Assembly: GCA_965263225.1 (NCBI GenBank)
Contig: CBDHHG010000028.1
Span: 336,604 to 400,603 of the forward strand
Reading direction: 5' to 3'
Origin: DT-111 sp965263225
GTDB lineage: Bacteria; Bacteroidota; Bacteroidia; Chitinophagales; Saprospiraceae
DNA length: 64,000 nt
Within the stretch, counting starts at the first letter, position 1. Each line of letters opens with the position of its first letter. Of the stretch, positions 9,328 to 17,958 are shown piece by piece. Both the position numbers and the translations under genes were made by a program. The notes beneath the pieces are model-generated. The model made no database searches. It saw only the letters and a list, made by a program, of their open reading frames with translations, and had not been told where the DNA came from.

Positions 9328-11292
9328 TTAGAAATCCTCTTCCACTACGACGGGATCACTGATTTTATATCTAAATGGATAACTCAGGACGATCGCTTCC
9401 AAGAATTGTGTAGCGTTAAAATCCTCTTCCATCAAGGTGTTCGCGAGTGATTGTACCGTTTTATAGTCCTTGAAGTTGATAGATCGCCCAAGGGCAAATC
9501 CCAGGAATTTTTGCGATAAGTTTTTGGCGAACAGATGCTTTTTGCTTTTTAGTACTTCCTTAAGTTGTGAAGGGCCATCGAAAGATTCTCCGGTCTTAAG
9601 GGTGCCGGAGGCGTCGATTTTGGCCAACTGTGGCGTATAACTTTCTCGCCAACGCCCGATGGCATCGTAATTTTCTAGGGCAAATCCTAAATCGTCCATT
9701 TCTTGATGACAACCCATGCAGGCGGGATCTTCCCTATGGATTTCCAGCAGCTCCCGCAAGCTCATCTCTTCGTGCGTTTTCTTGGCGGCCTCTAGCTCCG
9801 GGACGTCGGGCGGCGGGGCTTTGGCCGGCGTCCCTAAGACTTTTTCCAATACCCATTTACCGCGCAATACAGGGCTAGTCCGCGTGGGTAGGGAAGAGGC
9901 GGTTAAAACACTAGCCATTCCCAAAATGCCACCTCGTTCTTCGGATGCTAGTGCTACCTGGCGAAATTCCAGGCCTTCTATTCCATCAATACCATAGTGT
10001 TCAGCCAAGGGCCGATTGAGGAAGGTATAATTACCCGTAAGCAGTTCCAACAAATTTTGACTTTGGGTCAGCGTATGGTAGAAATATTGCACGGCTTCTT
10101 CCTTCATGAAATCCTCTAGTTCTGAGGTGTAAGTAGGAAATTTCTCTGCATCGACACTATGAGAGGGATCGCTGAGTTTGTCAATATCCAACCATTGCGC
10201 AGCAAAGCTTTCTGCCATCCGCTCTACCTTGGGGCTTTTCAGCATGCGCCGTATTTGTCTCTTGAGGAGGCTCGAATCTTGCAGCTCCTGTCGATAAGCA
10301 GCTTGTAGTAATTCATCATCTGGCAAGCTGGACCAGAGGAAGAAAGAAAGCCGGGAGGCCATTTCGAAATCATTCACCAGGTAAGGAAGCTCCGTTGGGC
10401 GATCTCCCTCTTGGCGAATCAGGAAGTTGGGCGATACCAGAACCACCTTAAGGGCTTCGGCTATCCCTAGGTCAAATCGATGCTTGCCCGCTGGTAGCTG
10501 GGCGTACACTTCTTCGAAGAAATTCAATAGTTGTGCTTCTTCAGCGGGGAGTAATATGCGGCGATACGCTCGGGTAGCAAAGGGGTATAAGACATTTTGG
10601 ACAACGGTTTTTCTGGCTTGTATTTTTGCTGCTTCGCCACTCCATATTTGTTTCCACCAAAGTGACCAGGACCGCAATGGTCTTTTGCTGCTTTTAGGGA
10701 CGATTTTTTCCCAATCCTCGACGGAACAGGCTGTCTCCTCCACTATTATTTCTGCTGCTTCGAAATATCGCTCCATCAATAAGGGGGTGATGTAGAGGGT
10801 TTTGGCATAATTGTCGAAACCCTCCCCGCCGGAAGGATCTTTGGGGAAGAATTCGCGGGCAGGAAAAGAGAAGCCGGTCAGGTCCTCTACTGCATATTGG
10901 TATTCTCGTCTGCTCAAGCGCCGAGGGGGGATGAGCCCCGGATCGGGCTTACTTAAGGCGTCGTTGAGGTATTTTTTGATGTAGGTGAAAAGCGTATCCT
11001 TCTCCATCACGGTAAGTCGGGGCCTGCCCTGAGGCGGCATGGACCCATCTTCAATTTGACGCATCAGGTCGGTGAAGAGCTCTCCATCCGCTTGGATTCG
11101 GCGAATAAAGTCATACTTTTCCAGATTCAAGCCGCCTTTCTTGTCATCTGCATTGTGGCAAGCCTCATTGCAATGCTTACGCAAAATGGGTTGAACCACT
11201 TTCCAATAATGTCTCTGATCTGCAGGATAATCGGCTGCTGGTAAGCTTTGCAAGCCTAGTCCCAAGAGGATAAGAAGGGCGAATCGTCGCAT
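9328..11292 (-). CDS. DUF1587/DUF1595/DUF1592/DUF1588/DUF1585 cytochrome-like protein
   Basis: A 654-residue secreted protein (signal MRRFALLILLGLGLQSLPAA). The domain order read from the sequence is: N-terminal cytochrome-like segment (residues about 25-100), DUF1587 (about 125-190), DUF1595 (about 235-295), DUF1592 (about 305-435), DUF1588 with the haem-type motif CMGCH, and DUF1585 at the C-terminus (about 580-645). The N-terminal motif is CNEACH at residues 41-46, i.e. C-x3-CH rather than the usual C-x2-CH, so haem attachment there is uncertain or non-standard. It is the first gene of the set with DUF1552. Such pairs are abundant in Planctomycetes and are thought to act in periplasmic oxidation, but no substrate is established. 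Confidence 0.88.
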   Translation of the reverse strand: MRRFALLILLGLGLQSLPAADYPADQRHYWKVVQPILRKHCNEACHNADDKKGGLNLEKYDFIRRIQADGELFTDLMRQIEDGSMPPQGRPRLTVMEKDTLFTYIKKYLNDALSKPDPGLIPPRRLSRREYQYAVEDLTGFSFPAREFFPKDPSGGEGFDNYAKTLYITPLLMERYFEAAEIIVEETACSVEDWEKIVPKSSKRPLRSWSLWWKQIWSGEAAKIQARKTVVQNVLYPFATRAYRRILLPAEEAQLLNFFEEVYAQLPAGKHRFDLGIAEALKVVLVSPNFLIRQEGDRPTELPYLVNDFEMASRLSFFLWSSLPDDELLQAAYRQELQDSSLLKRQIRRMLKSPKVERMAESFAAQWLDIDKLSDPSHSVDAEKFPTYTSELEDFMKEEAVQYFYHTLTQSQNLLELLTGNYTFLNRPLAEHYGIDGIEGLEFRQVALASEERGGILGMASVLTASSLPTRTSPVLRGKWVLEKVLGTPAKAPPPDVPELEAAKKTHEEMSLRELLEIHREDPACMGCHQEMDDLGFALENYDAIGRWRESYTPQLAKIDASGTLKTGESFDGPSQLKEVLKSKKHLFAKNLSQKFLGFALGRSINFKDYKTVQSLANTLMEEDFNATQFLEAIVLSYPFRYKISDPVVVEEDF

Positions 11293-11571
11293 ACGATCGG
11301 GCGTTTCGAGCGCAAAACCCTTGTCGAATCATTGAGGTTTTGTCTCTATGTTGAAAGTTGGTGATCTAAAATTCGTTTTGTCCTAGCTGTTTGTTTCTAT
11401 CCGTACCGGAACATCGTTGGTTCTATGCTCAATGTGCTAGTATTCAATGAAATTAAGGGAAATAAGTGGAAATTAGAATAGTAAACCGTTTAAAAAGTAG
11501 CACATATTGATTCAATTGTCTGTAAGGCCTCACACTTCCGAAGTTTTCCCAGGGCAGGACTAAGGAAACTG

Positions 11572-11744
11572 CGGAAGTAGGTTGGTCGATATCATTTGAT
11601 TATAGATTTTTGAACTTTGCCATTTGGGGATATTATTTCGAGGGATGGGACATATATCGTGCATTTATGTACGATATATGAACCATCCATTTTTGGAGCA
11701 TACAAAACTTCCAGATTGCCAAAATTTCGACCAACCCACTTCGG
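11572..11744. repeat. MITE-like inverted repeat with nested palindrome
   Basis: Imperfect 18-bp arms (11572-11589 ending GGTTGGTCGA and 11727-11744 beginning TCGACCAACC, 16 of 18 matching) flank about 137 bp. The centre holds a strong palindrome: CATATATCGT, a 10-base loop, ACGATATATG (about 11650-11680), itself flanked by GATGG and CCATC. CTTCCGAAG at about 11535 and CTTCGGAAG at about 11740 are similar short palindromes near the ends. It fills much of the 476-bp gap 11293-11768 between two minus-strand genes. No protein-coding frame is convincing in that gap. Confidence 0.55.
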
Positions 11745-11768
11745 AAGTATAGAAGGAATTTGGAGCTG

Positions 11769-12455
11769 CTACTCTCCTAAATCTTTAATCCGAATATTTC
11801 TGAATTGCAAAACATCTCCATGACCTAAGAATCCAATATGTCCTTTGGTACGTTGTAGGCCCGGATGATCTCGACCATCCATTGTGCCATTTTTACTGGC
11901 CTCCTTCAGGTCACCATCAACAATCGTAGTGCCATTGAGAATTACTTTAATGGATGAGCCCTGCACGATCACTTCTTCCTGGTTCCATTCTCCCACTGGC
12001 TTAAGTGCGCCGCGCTTGGCTGGGATAATACCGTAAACCGACCCATGGTATTGGTAAGGCTTTAGATTGGCATATTTCTCGGCGGTGTTGTCGAGAATTT
12101 GAATTTCCTTGCCTTGATAGGCCGCATCTCCACTGAGTGGAGCATGTATGCCTAGGCCGTTGTTGGCTCCAGGCGTCAACTGAAATTCAAAGCGGAAAAT
12201 GAAGTTGCTATATTCCTTTTCGGTGAAAAGGTTGCCTCCTCCTCCTTCCTGTGGTACAATTTTGATATTCCCATCCACCACTTGATAGGATTGCTTATTG
12301 CCTTTCCAATTGTCGAGATCTTTACCGTTGAAAAGGGAAATAAAGTCATCGGTTTTTTCTTCGGCAGATAACATATAGTTTTTGCTGCTGTTGCAGCTCC
12401 AAAGAACGAGGACGGCTAATATGGATACAGCTTTTAGGTAGTTCATATTTTTCAA
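11769..12455 (-). CDS. DUF1080 (3-keto-disaccharide hydrolase family) lipoprotein
   Basis: A 228-residue lipoprotein: hydrophobic leader and lipobox LVLWSC with Cys 21. The body is the DUF1080 beta-jelly-roll, with the family opening FISLFNGKDLDNWKGN, a central NNGLGIHAPLSGDAAYQGKEIQILDN and a closing GHIGFLGHGDVLQFRNIRIKD. Some members of this family hydrolyse 3-keto-disaccharides, while others are only binding proteins, so the exact activity is open. It lies 19 bp after the kinase gene and is the last of a glycosidase-kinase-DUF1080 run, which supports a role in sugar breakdown at the cell surface. Confidence 0.85.
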   Translation of the reverse strand: MKNMNYLKAVSILAVLVLWSCNSSKNYMLSAEEKTDDFISLFNGKDLDNWKGNKQSYQVVDGNIKIVPQEGGGGNLFTEKEYSNFIFRFEFQLTPGANNGLGIHAPLSGDAAYQGKEIQILDNTAEKYANLKPYQYHGSVYGIIPAKRGALKPVGEWNQEEVIVQGSSIKVILNGTTIVDGDLKEASKNGTMDGRDHPGLQRTKGHIGFLGHGDVLQFRNIRIKDLGE

Positions 12456-12474
12456 TTTATTAGTTGATCAGGAT

Positions 12475-13536
12475 CTAAGCCTTCTTTAAGATGTCTTGCA
12501 AAGCCTGCTGCTGAGCAAGAAGTTTTCTGGTCAATTCCAATTGAGCGCGAGCTCTTTGTAAATTCTGCCCTGCAAAATGGATTTTATAATAGCTATCTCC
12601 TCTGAGAAAATCGGCTAGAAAACGGATACCCATCAGGTAAGCAAGTAAGGGACCAGCCAAAGGGAGGTATTGCAGTTCCGCCGGGCTGAGTATATCTCGG
12701 GTTTCTTCTAGGTAGCCCTGTGCAAAGGCCTGAAAACGATCCAGGTCAACGGTGATTTTTTCTAGATCAGCTTCGTCTTCGGCTGCTGTGGTGACCGTGG
12801 TACGGATACCATCTCCGAAGTCAAAATGCACGTAGCCTGGCATGACGGTCTCTAGATCAATGACACATCGGCCTCGGCCAGCTTCATCGAGTAGCACATT
12901 GTTGAATTTGGTATCATTATGCGTTACGCGTAGGGGGATTTCACCTCTTTCTCCCGCCTTTTGTATGCGCTGCATGATTTCGGCGATTTCCCAACTGTAT
13001 TCAATGGCAGGCAGCGCTTCCTTAACTCGTCCCACTTCGTTTTTGTTGATAGCCTGTTGGAGTTGTTGTAAGCGTATCACTACATCATGGAAATGCGGGA
13101 TGGTGTCGTGGAGCGTATGTGCAGGAAAGTCGGCCAAGTGCGACAAAAACCTTCCAAAGGCTTTGGCACCTTCATAAATTTGCGTGGGCGTTTCAGCTAC
13201 ATCGATGGATTGCAACTCCTTTCGGAAGCGATAGATACGCCAATAGTTGCCTACAGTATCTCGGTGAAAGTTCTTGCCTTTCCGCGTCCTGATTAATTCA
13301 AGTGTAGAGCCAGGTAGCTTTTGGTTGATATGTTCAGTTACCCGGCAGATGTTCAGCATCATCTGCTCTACCTCGGTAAAGATCAGGTGATTAATGCGTT
13401 GCAGCAGGTAATCTGGCTTAGAATTATCCTGGTTGATCAACCGGAAGGTATCATTGATATGGCCATTGCCAAAAGGGATAGCGGATAGGATGTGTCCCTC
13501 TATCTTGAAAACGGTATTAATGATTGAAACTTCCAA
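12475..13536 (-). CDS. APH-fold sugar kinase, NahK-like
   Basis: A 353-residue cytoplasmic protein of the aminoglycoside-phosphotransferase/choline-kinase fold. Visible motifs are the glycine-rich FGNGHINDTF (residues 22-31), the catalytic loop THNDTKFNN (205-213, His 206, Asp 208) and the metal-binding IDLET (226-230, Asp 227). The arrangement resembles N-acetylhexosamine 1-kinase-like proteins more than antibiotic kinases. The start is TTG at 13536; the next in-frame ATG would remove the nucleotide-binding loop, so the TTG start is kept. It begins 41 bp after the glycosidase-like gene and precedes a DUF1080 gene by 19 bp, so phosphorylation of a released sugar is the likely job. The substrate is inferred, not shown. 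Confidence 0.75.
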   Translation of the reverse strand: MEVSIINTVFKIEGHILSAIPFGNGHINDTFRLINQDNSKPDYLLQRINHLIFTEVEQMMLNICRVTEHINQKLPGSTLELIRTRKGKNFHRDTVGNYWRIYRFRKELQSIDVAETPTQIYEGAKAFGRFLSHLADFPAHTLHDTIPHFHDVVIRLQQLQQAINKNEVGRVKEALPAIEYSWEIAEIMQRIQKAGERGEIPLRVTHNDTKFNNVLLDEAGRGRCVIDLETVMPGYVHFDFGDGIRTTVTTAAEDEADLEKITVDLDRFQAFAQGYLEETRDILSPAELQYLPLAGPLLAYLMGIRFLADFLRGDSYYKIHFAGQNLQRARAQLELTRKLLAQQQALQDILKKA

Positions 13537-13577
13537 ATTCTTGCATTAAAATATCTGTAAATCAAGTTCTGCAAACT

Positions 13578-15752
13578 TTACTGAATAACAAACCAGGTGT
13601 ATCCTTGAGCTGGAACTTCAACCGGCAATTTGATCGTATACTTTCTATTCAGTACATAGCTTGTAGCCTTTTCACCCTCATGACTGACCACTGCTGTTTC
13701 ATTTAAACCGGTGTAGTAAAGTGGGAGCTGGATGTGTTTTCGAATGGGTTTGTCCAGTGGATTGAACACCATCAATAGTCCTTTCTCTTCAGCCTGTGGA
13801 TTGACATTTAACCAATAGTCGAGATCTCTGCCATCGGCTCTGCGTAGATGAATGATATCCCCTTCCAGAACTTCTCGATGCGCCTTAAACCAACTGACAG
13901 CTTCACGAACCATAGCTTTCGTTTCTTCTGTATCAAATAGCCTAGGACCTCGGTAGCAAGCTTGCACCCCAGCTCCAAGATTACTGATGATCATCTTTTT
14001 GTAGTGATCTAGATGCTCATTAAGGGGTTCGATAGTAGCCGCTTCTCCCCCTCCGTGGTATTCTGTGAGTGGTACGAACATCCAGCCCATAGCGGGTGTT
14101 TTAGTCCAGGCACCATCATAGATGTTTTGGCGCGTATGCAGGACTTGTTGCGCTCTCGGAAGACTCCAATTTACCTCTCGGTAACCCATGCCACATTTAC
14201 TGGAACCAGTGAGGTAATAATAATCGGGTACGTTTAAGTATATGCCCTCGGATCTACACCATTTGTAAAAGTCAGAAATCACGCGGTATTGATTCCAGCG
14301 GGAGTCCGCATATTCACGGTGACCGGGATGTGTATCGGCTGTGCAAACGTCACCGGGGTAGGAGCCATCATGCTCCAAAAGGGTGAAACCCGTTTGCTCA
14401 TAGAATTGATACAACTTTTGAAAGTATGCCTCACCCCATTCACTTCCGATGCAAGGAGAATGACCAAAGGTAGGCTTTTCTCCTTCTGGCATCACCACAT
14501 CATGCTCGGCACTTATACTTCGGGAAGCTAAGAGAGAATACCCCCCAATCTCTACCCCTTTGCTTTTAGCGTAATCAGCATATCTCTTCATTTCTTGCCT
14601 GTATTCCTCACTGTCATCCTCTATGTTGAAGCCGCTACCAAAGGTAAGAATCACCATTTCAAATCCGACTGCTGCTGCTTGATCAATAGCCTTTTTCACC
14701 TGTGGCCAGTCTGCAAAACGAGCGTGCATCATGAGCGGATTTTCAGTGGTCCAGGGAGCTAGGGTTCGGTACATTCTTCGCAAGGCGAGTCCTTTTCGTT
14801 CTCGGTCGTAGCTATCATGTGGGAGCACGAAGGTGCGGAAACTTTTGAAAGTTTCACCCGGAGCGAGGAGTTGCGCAGGCCCAACTTCCGGAGAGACCTT
14901 TAGCAGGCAAGGGGTGAGCTTGAGATAGTTGACCTGGCTGTCGTAGTCTGGGTCTGGCTCCCAATGCACGACGTGATGGTTGGCATCTTCCACATTGAAA
15001 CTGGCAAAGGCATAATCGGTTTCGACATGTATATTGGGTGGCGCAATTCCATATTGTCGGGTTTCTACGGCTGAGCCATATTCAACTGCCGCTAAAATCT
15101 CGCTAGTAAAACGATCAATCATGAGCGTGTCGGAACCCGTATTGTTTACACTTAACCATTTTCCGTAAACCGGAATCCCGTCATACCATTCGTAATGAAT
15201 ACTTACGGAACAATCGGGGCCATCAAATTCCAGTTCCAGGTGAATACCTTTCGGTGGCCAGGCCGCATCTTTGGCATGATGTCGTAGGCGTTTCCATGGG
15301 AAGGGGGCTTGAATCGGGCCGACCTGATATTGCTTAAATCGTAAGGCTTCTTCGTCAAGTGATAGATTGGCTAGATCCTGTGACCGTAAGAAAGCATAGT
15401 TCTTTTGACCCTGCAAGCCACCTACTTTGTAGTTTTTTCCATTAATGGTAACAGTGGCTTCAGGCTTCACCCCGCGAAGCAGATTTTCTCCATTCATTAA
15501 ATTGTCTAGGGCAATAGTTGTGAGATTAGGTTGGAGGAGGAAAGTGCGACGAATTAAACCATTGGATAAGCTAATGGAAGAGGGTGAACTTCCTGTAAAT
15601 AGACCAGCCTTGAAGGGCGTGGCATCCAATAACCAGTCTTTTTCAGTTGAGGAGGACCAATCGGGCTCCGAACCTAGAGTACGTTGTGCACTGCCCTTAA
15701 GGTAGATTAGACATAAAAGAAAAAGGAGTAAGGCTTGTTTAGGCTTACACAT
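13578..15752 (-). CDS. Secreted glycoside-hydrolase-like protein (TIM-barrel, alpha-galactosidase-like clan)
   Basis: A 724-residue protein with a signal peptide (KQALLLFLLCLIYLKGSAQ). The first 300 residues are beta-sandwich-like (ISLSNGLIRRTFLLQP, YDGIPVYGKWLSV). Residues about 330-640 look like a TIM barrel: FEMVILTFGSGFN, FTLLEHDGSYPGDVC with candidate catalytic acids, and YLNVPDYYYLTGSSKCGMGY. A C-terminal beta domain follows. This is the layout of GH36/GH27-type enzymes and relatives, but I cannot assign one family or substrate. It heads a tight run with a sugar kinase and a DUF1080 lipoprotein. It is divergent from another DUF1080 gene across a 170-bp gap. Confidence 0.65.
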   Translation of the reverse strand: MCKPKQALLLFLLCLIYLKGSAQRTLGSEPDWSSSTEKDWLLDATPFKAGLFTGSSPSSISLSNGLIRRTFLLQPNLTTIALDNLMNGENLLRGVKPEATVTINGKNYKVGGLQGQKNYAFLRSQDLANLSLDEEALRFKQYQVGPIQAPFPWKRLRHHAKDAAWPPKGIHLELEFDGPDCSVSIHYEWYDGIPVYGKWLSVNNTGSDTLMIDRFTSEILAAVEYGSAVETRQYGIAPPNIHVETDYAFASFNVEDANHHVVHWEPDPDYDSQVNYLKLTPCLLKVSPEVGPAQLLAPGETFKSFRTFVLPHDSYDRERKGLALRRMYRTLAPWTTENPLMMHARFADWPQVKKAIDQAAAVGFEMVILTFGSGFNIEDDSEEYRQEMKRYADYAKSKGVEIGGYSLLASRSISAEHDVVMPEGEKPTFGHSPCIGSEWGEAYFQKLYQFYEQTGFTLLEHDGSYPGDVCTADTHPGHREYADSRWNQYRVISDFYKWCRSEGIYLNVPDYYYLTGSSKCGMGYREVNWSLPRAQQVLHTRQNIYDGAWTKTPAMGWMFVPLTEYHGGGEAATIEPLNEHLDHYKKMIISNLGAGVQACYRGPRLFDTEETKAMVREAVSWFKAHREVLEGDIIHLRRADGRDLDYWLNVNPQAEEKGLLMVFNPLDKPIRKHIQLPLYYTGLNETAVVSHEGEKATSYVLNRKYTIKLPVEVPAQGYTWFVIQ

Positions 15753-15922
15753 GCTGAATTATTGGTTAATCGTTTTGTTCGAATGCAGGCCTACAAACTT
15801 ATGAAAAGGATTTTAATTTCTACCTAAATTTGGTTTTTAGCCGCCTGCGAAAGCTTGTGTACTCTACTTGGCGAGAAAAAGTTGTAGCTTTATAGCACAC
15901 ACAATGACGAAAAACGCAAAAC

Positions 15923-16609
15923 ATGAAATCAAGTCTTTATCTCTGTCTACTTGCCATTTTGCTACTTTCCTGTGGTGGGCAAACTACGGAAACTAAAGAA
16001 GAGACGGCTGTAGCGGAAAGTTCTGCTGCTCCAATAGTGGAAGAGGGGTGGATCAGTTTGTTCGATGGGGAATCCTTTACGGGCTGGAAAGTCAATGAAA
16101 ATGAAGCGACATTTAGCATTAAAGATGGTGCCATTGTTGCTAAGGGAGAGCGATCACATCTATTCTATGACGGGCCGGTAGCTAGTCATAATTTCAAGAA
16201 TTTTGAGTTCAAGGCTCAAGTCATGACTCTGCCGAATTCTAATGGGGGGATCTACTTTCACACTGCCTATCAGGAGGAAGGATGGCCTAGTAAAGGGTAT
16301 GAAGTACAGGTCAACAATACTCATACCGATTGGCGGAAAACAGGGGGATTGTATGCTATTGATGATGTAAAAGAGCCACCAACGAAGGACAATGAATGGT
16401 TTACGCAGCACATCATAGTTAAGGGGAAAAATGTTGAGGTACGTTTGAATGGAGAAACGGTTGTCAATTACACGGAGCCAGATAATCCGGAACGACCTGA
16501 TGGGATGGCTGACCGTCTAATTGATAGCGGAACCTTTGCTTTACAAGGACACGATCCAGGTAGTACCGTACATTTCAAAGATATTCAAGTCAAGATATTA
16601 CCGGATTAG
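15923..16609 (+). CDS. DUF1080 lipoprotein (second copy)
   Basis: A 228-residue lipoprotein with lipobox AILLLSCGG (Cys 17). The DUF1080 domain shows WISLFDGESFTGWKVNENEA near the start, NSNGGIYFHTAYQEEGWPSKGYEVQVNN in the middle (split here over about residues 105-135), and FALQGHDPGSTVHFKDIQVK at the end. It is the same family as the gene at 11769-12455 but clearly diverged, so an old paralogue rather than a recent duplication. It is divergent from the glycosidase-like gene and 84 bp upstream of the RpiB-like isomerase. Sugar hydrolysis or binding at the outer membrane is likely. Confidence 0.85.
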   Translation: MKSSLYLCLLAILLLSCGGQTTETKEETAVAESSAAPIVEEGWISLFDGESFTGWKVNENEATFSIKDGAIVAKGERSHLFYDGPVASHNFKNFEFKAQVMTLPNSNGGIYFHTAYQEEGWPSKGYEVQVNNTHTDWRKTGGLYAIDDVKEPPTKDNEWFTQHIIVKGKNVEVRLNGETVVNYTEPDNPERPDGMADRLIDSGTFALQGHDPGSTVHFKDIQVKILPD

Positions 16610-16693
16610 ATTCGCATAGTGGGAAAGCAGCCGAAGTTTTCTAGGACATGACCAGGGGAAAAGGTCGGATGCTTTCGCCAGAAAATAGAAGTC

Positions 16694-17146
16694 ATGAAAA
16701 TAGCCGTAGGTAGCGATATGAAAAACCATGTCACCGATGCCGTGGTAGCAGATCTCCGTCAGCGTGGGCATGAGGTGGAAGTCTTTGGTGCCTTGGTCGA
16801 AACGCCCGTCATGTGGCCAAAGGTCGCTTTGGAGGTGGCCGAGCAGGTGGCTACTGGTGCTTTTGAACAGGCCGTCCTCTTTTGCTGGACCGGTACTGGC
16901 ATTAGCTTGGCAGCGAATAAGGTGAAGGGCATTCGGGCTGCACTTTGCCAAGATGCCGAAACGGCGCGAGGCGCCCGGAAGTGGAATGATGCCAATATTC
17001 TAGCCATGAGCTTGCGGGTAATGTCCGAAGCCATTGCGAAGGAAATCCTAGAGGCTTGGTTGGCTAGCACCCCTAGTACGGATGAGGAAGATGCCGCCTG
17101 TCTGGCTTTTTTGGCAGAGGCGGAAGAGAAGTATCGAGCTTACTAG
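16694..17146 (+). CDS. RpiB/LacA/LacB family sugar isomerase with altered active site
   Basis: A 150-residue protein of the ribose-5-phosphate isomerase B fold: MKIAVGSDM start, VLFCWTGTGISLAANKVKGI (residues 61-80) and RAALCQDAETARGARKWNDA (81-100). The catalytic Cys of the family is kept (Cys 64), but CG is CW, the usual Asp-His after IA-GSD is Asp-Met (Met 9), and the HND motif is WND (Trp 97). In E. coli RpiB the two replaced His residues contact the sugar or phosphate, so the substrate probably differs from ribose 5-phosphate. It follows a DUF1080 lipoprotein on the same strand. The altered residues look like a subfamily trait rather than decay, because the rest is well preserved. Confidence 0.85.
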   Translation: MKIAVGSDMKNHVTDAVVADLRQRGHEVEVFGALVETPVMWPKVALEVAEQVATGAFEQAVLFCWTGTGISLAANKVKGIRAALCQDAETARGARKWNDANILAMSLRVMSEAIAKEILEAWLASTPSTDEEDAACLAFLAEAEEKYRAY

Positions 17147-17178
17147 TTAGAAATTCCGCAGTATAGCTGAGTTTTTCC

Positions 17179-17925
17179 CTAAATCGTACGTAACCTGCGA
17201 GCTACCTCCTCTCTGTAATTCTTGCTAACGGGGATCATCTTCTTTCCGATTACCACATACTCCTCTGCTAACTCGTCCACTTTGGAAAGATTAACCATGA
17301 AAGAACGATGGACGCGTAAAAATTGATCTGCCTCTAATTTTTCGGAAAAGGCCTTTAGCGGGAGGGTGATCAAGTACTCCTTATCTGTGGTGTGAATTCG
17401 GCAGTAGGCTCTTTCTGCTTCAATATATTTGATGTCGTTCAGGAATACCTTTATCATTCTTTCCTTAAAACGAATGAAAATCCGGTCAGAAAGGATGTAA
17501 GAACCCGCTTCTGATGGAGTATCACCACTAGCCGCTTTTTCCTTTTCTGTTTCAAGCCGACTTACCAATAGTTCCAGGGACCTTTCTAGATCAATGGCTT
17601 CGAAGGGTTTGGTGATAAAGGCAAAAGGTCGAGTATGCTTAGCTCGACGAAAGGTTTCCGGGTCGGAATTGGCGGTTAGGAAGATGACTGGAATCTCGTA
17701 ATTATTTAGAATCTCCTGCGCAGTATCTACTCCGTCCAAATCTCCTTTCAATCCTACATCCATTAAAATGATATCGGGTTGATTATGCTGTAGTTGGGCT
17801 AAAGCATCTTCTCCTTTGGGTAAGATGGCGCTCACATTGTAGCCGAGAAGGGTAAGCTGCATGGAAATATCAGCGGCAATGATCATATCATCCTCCACTA
17901 CCATAATGTCAATCTGATGGTCCAT
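17179..17925 (-). CDS. LytTR response regulator
   Basis: A 248-residue regulator. The receiver domain (residues 5-120) has the acidic pocket EDD at 11-13, the phosphorylated Asp 56 in IILMDVGLKGD, Thr in IFLTAN and Lys in FITKPFEAID. The C-terminal LytTR DNA-binding domain (about 150-246) has KYIEAERAYCRIHT and FLRVHRSFMVNLSKV. It lies 33 bp after the TPR histidine kinase and is transcribed with it, forming a two-component pair. A probable target site of LytTR type lies in the divergent promoter region at 20163-20195. Confidence 0.92.
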   Translation of the reverse strand: MDHQIDIMVVEDDMIIAADISMQLTLLGYNVSAILPKGEDALAQLQHNQPDIILMDVGLKGDLDGVDTAQEILNNYEIPVIFLTANSDPETFRRAKHTRPFAFITKPFEAIDLERSLELLVSRLETEKEKAASGDTPSEAGSYILSDRIFIRFKERMIKVFLNDIKYIEAERAYCRIHTTDKEYLITLPLKAFSEKLEADQFLRVHRSFMVNLSKVDELAEEYVVIGKKMIPVSKNYREEVARRLRTI

Positions 17926-17958
17926 TGTAGTTCTTTACCTGAATAGATAATTGTGGAC

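Noticed and set aside
11617..11823. A plus-strand 68-codon frame over the inverted repeat
   Set aside because: It overlaps the palindrome and the end of the DUF1080 gene and has no protein-like composition.
12475..13536. An aminoglycoside resistance gene
   Set aside because: The fold is shared, but the motifs and the glycosidase/DUF1080 context suit a sugar kinase.
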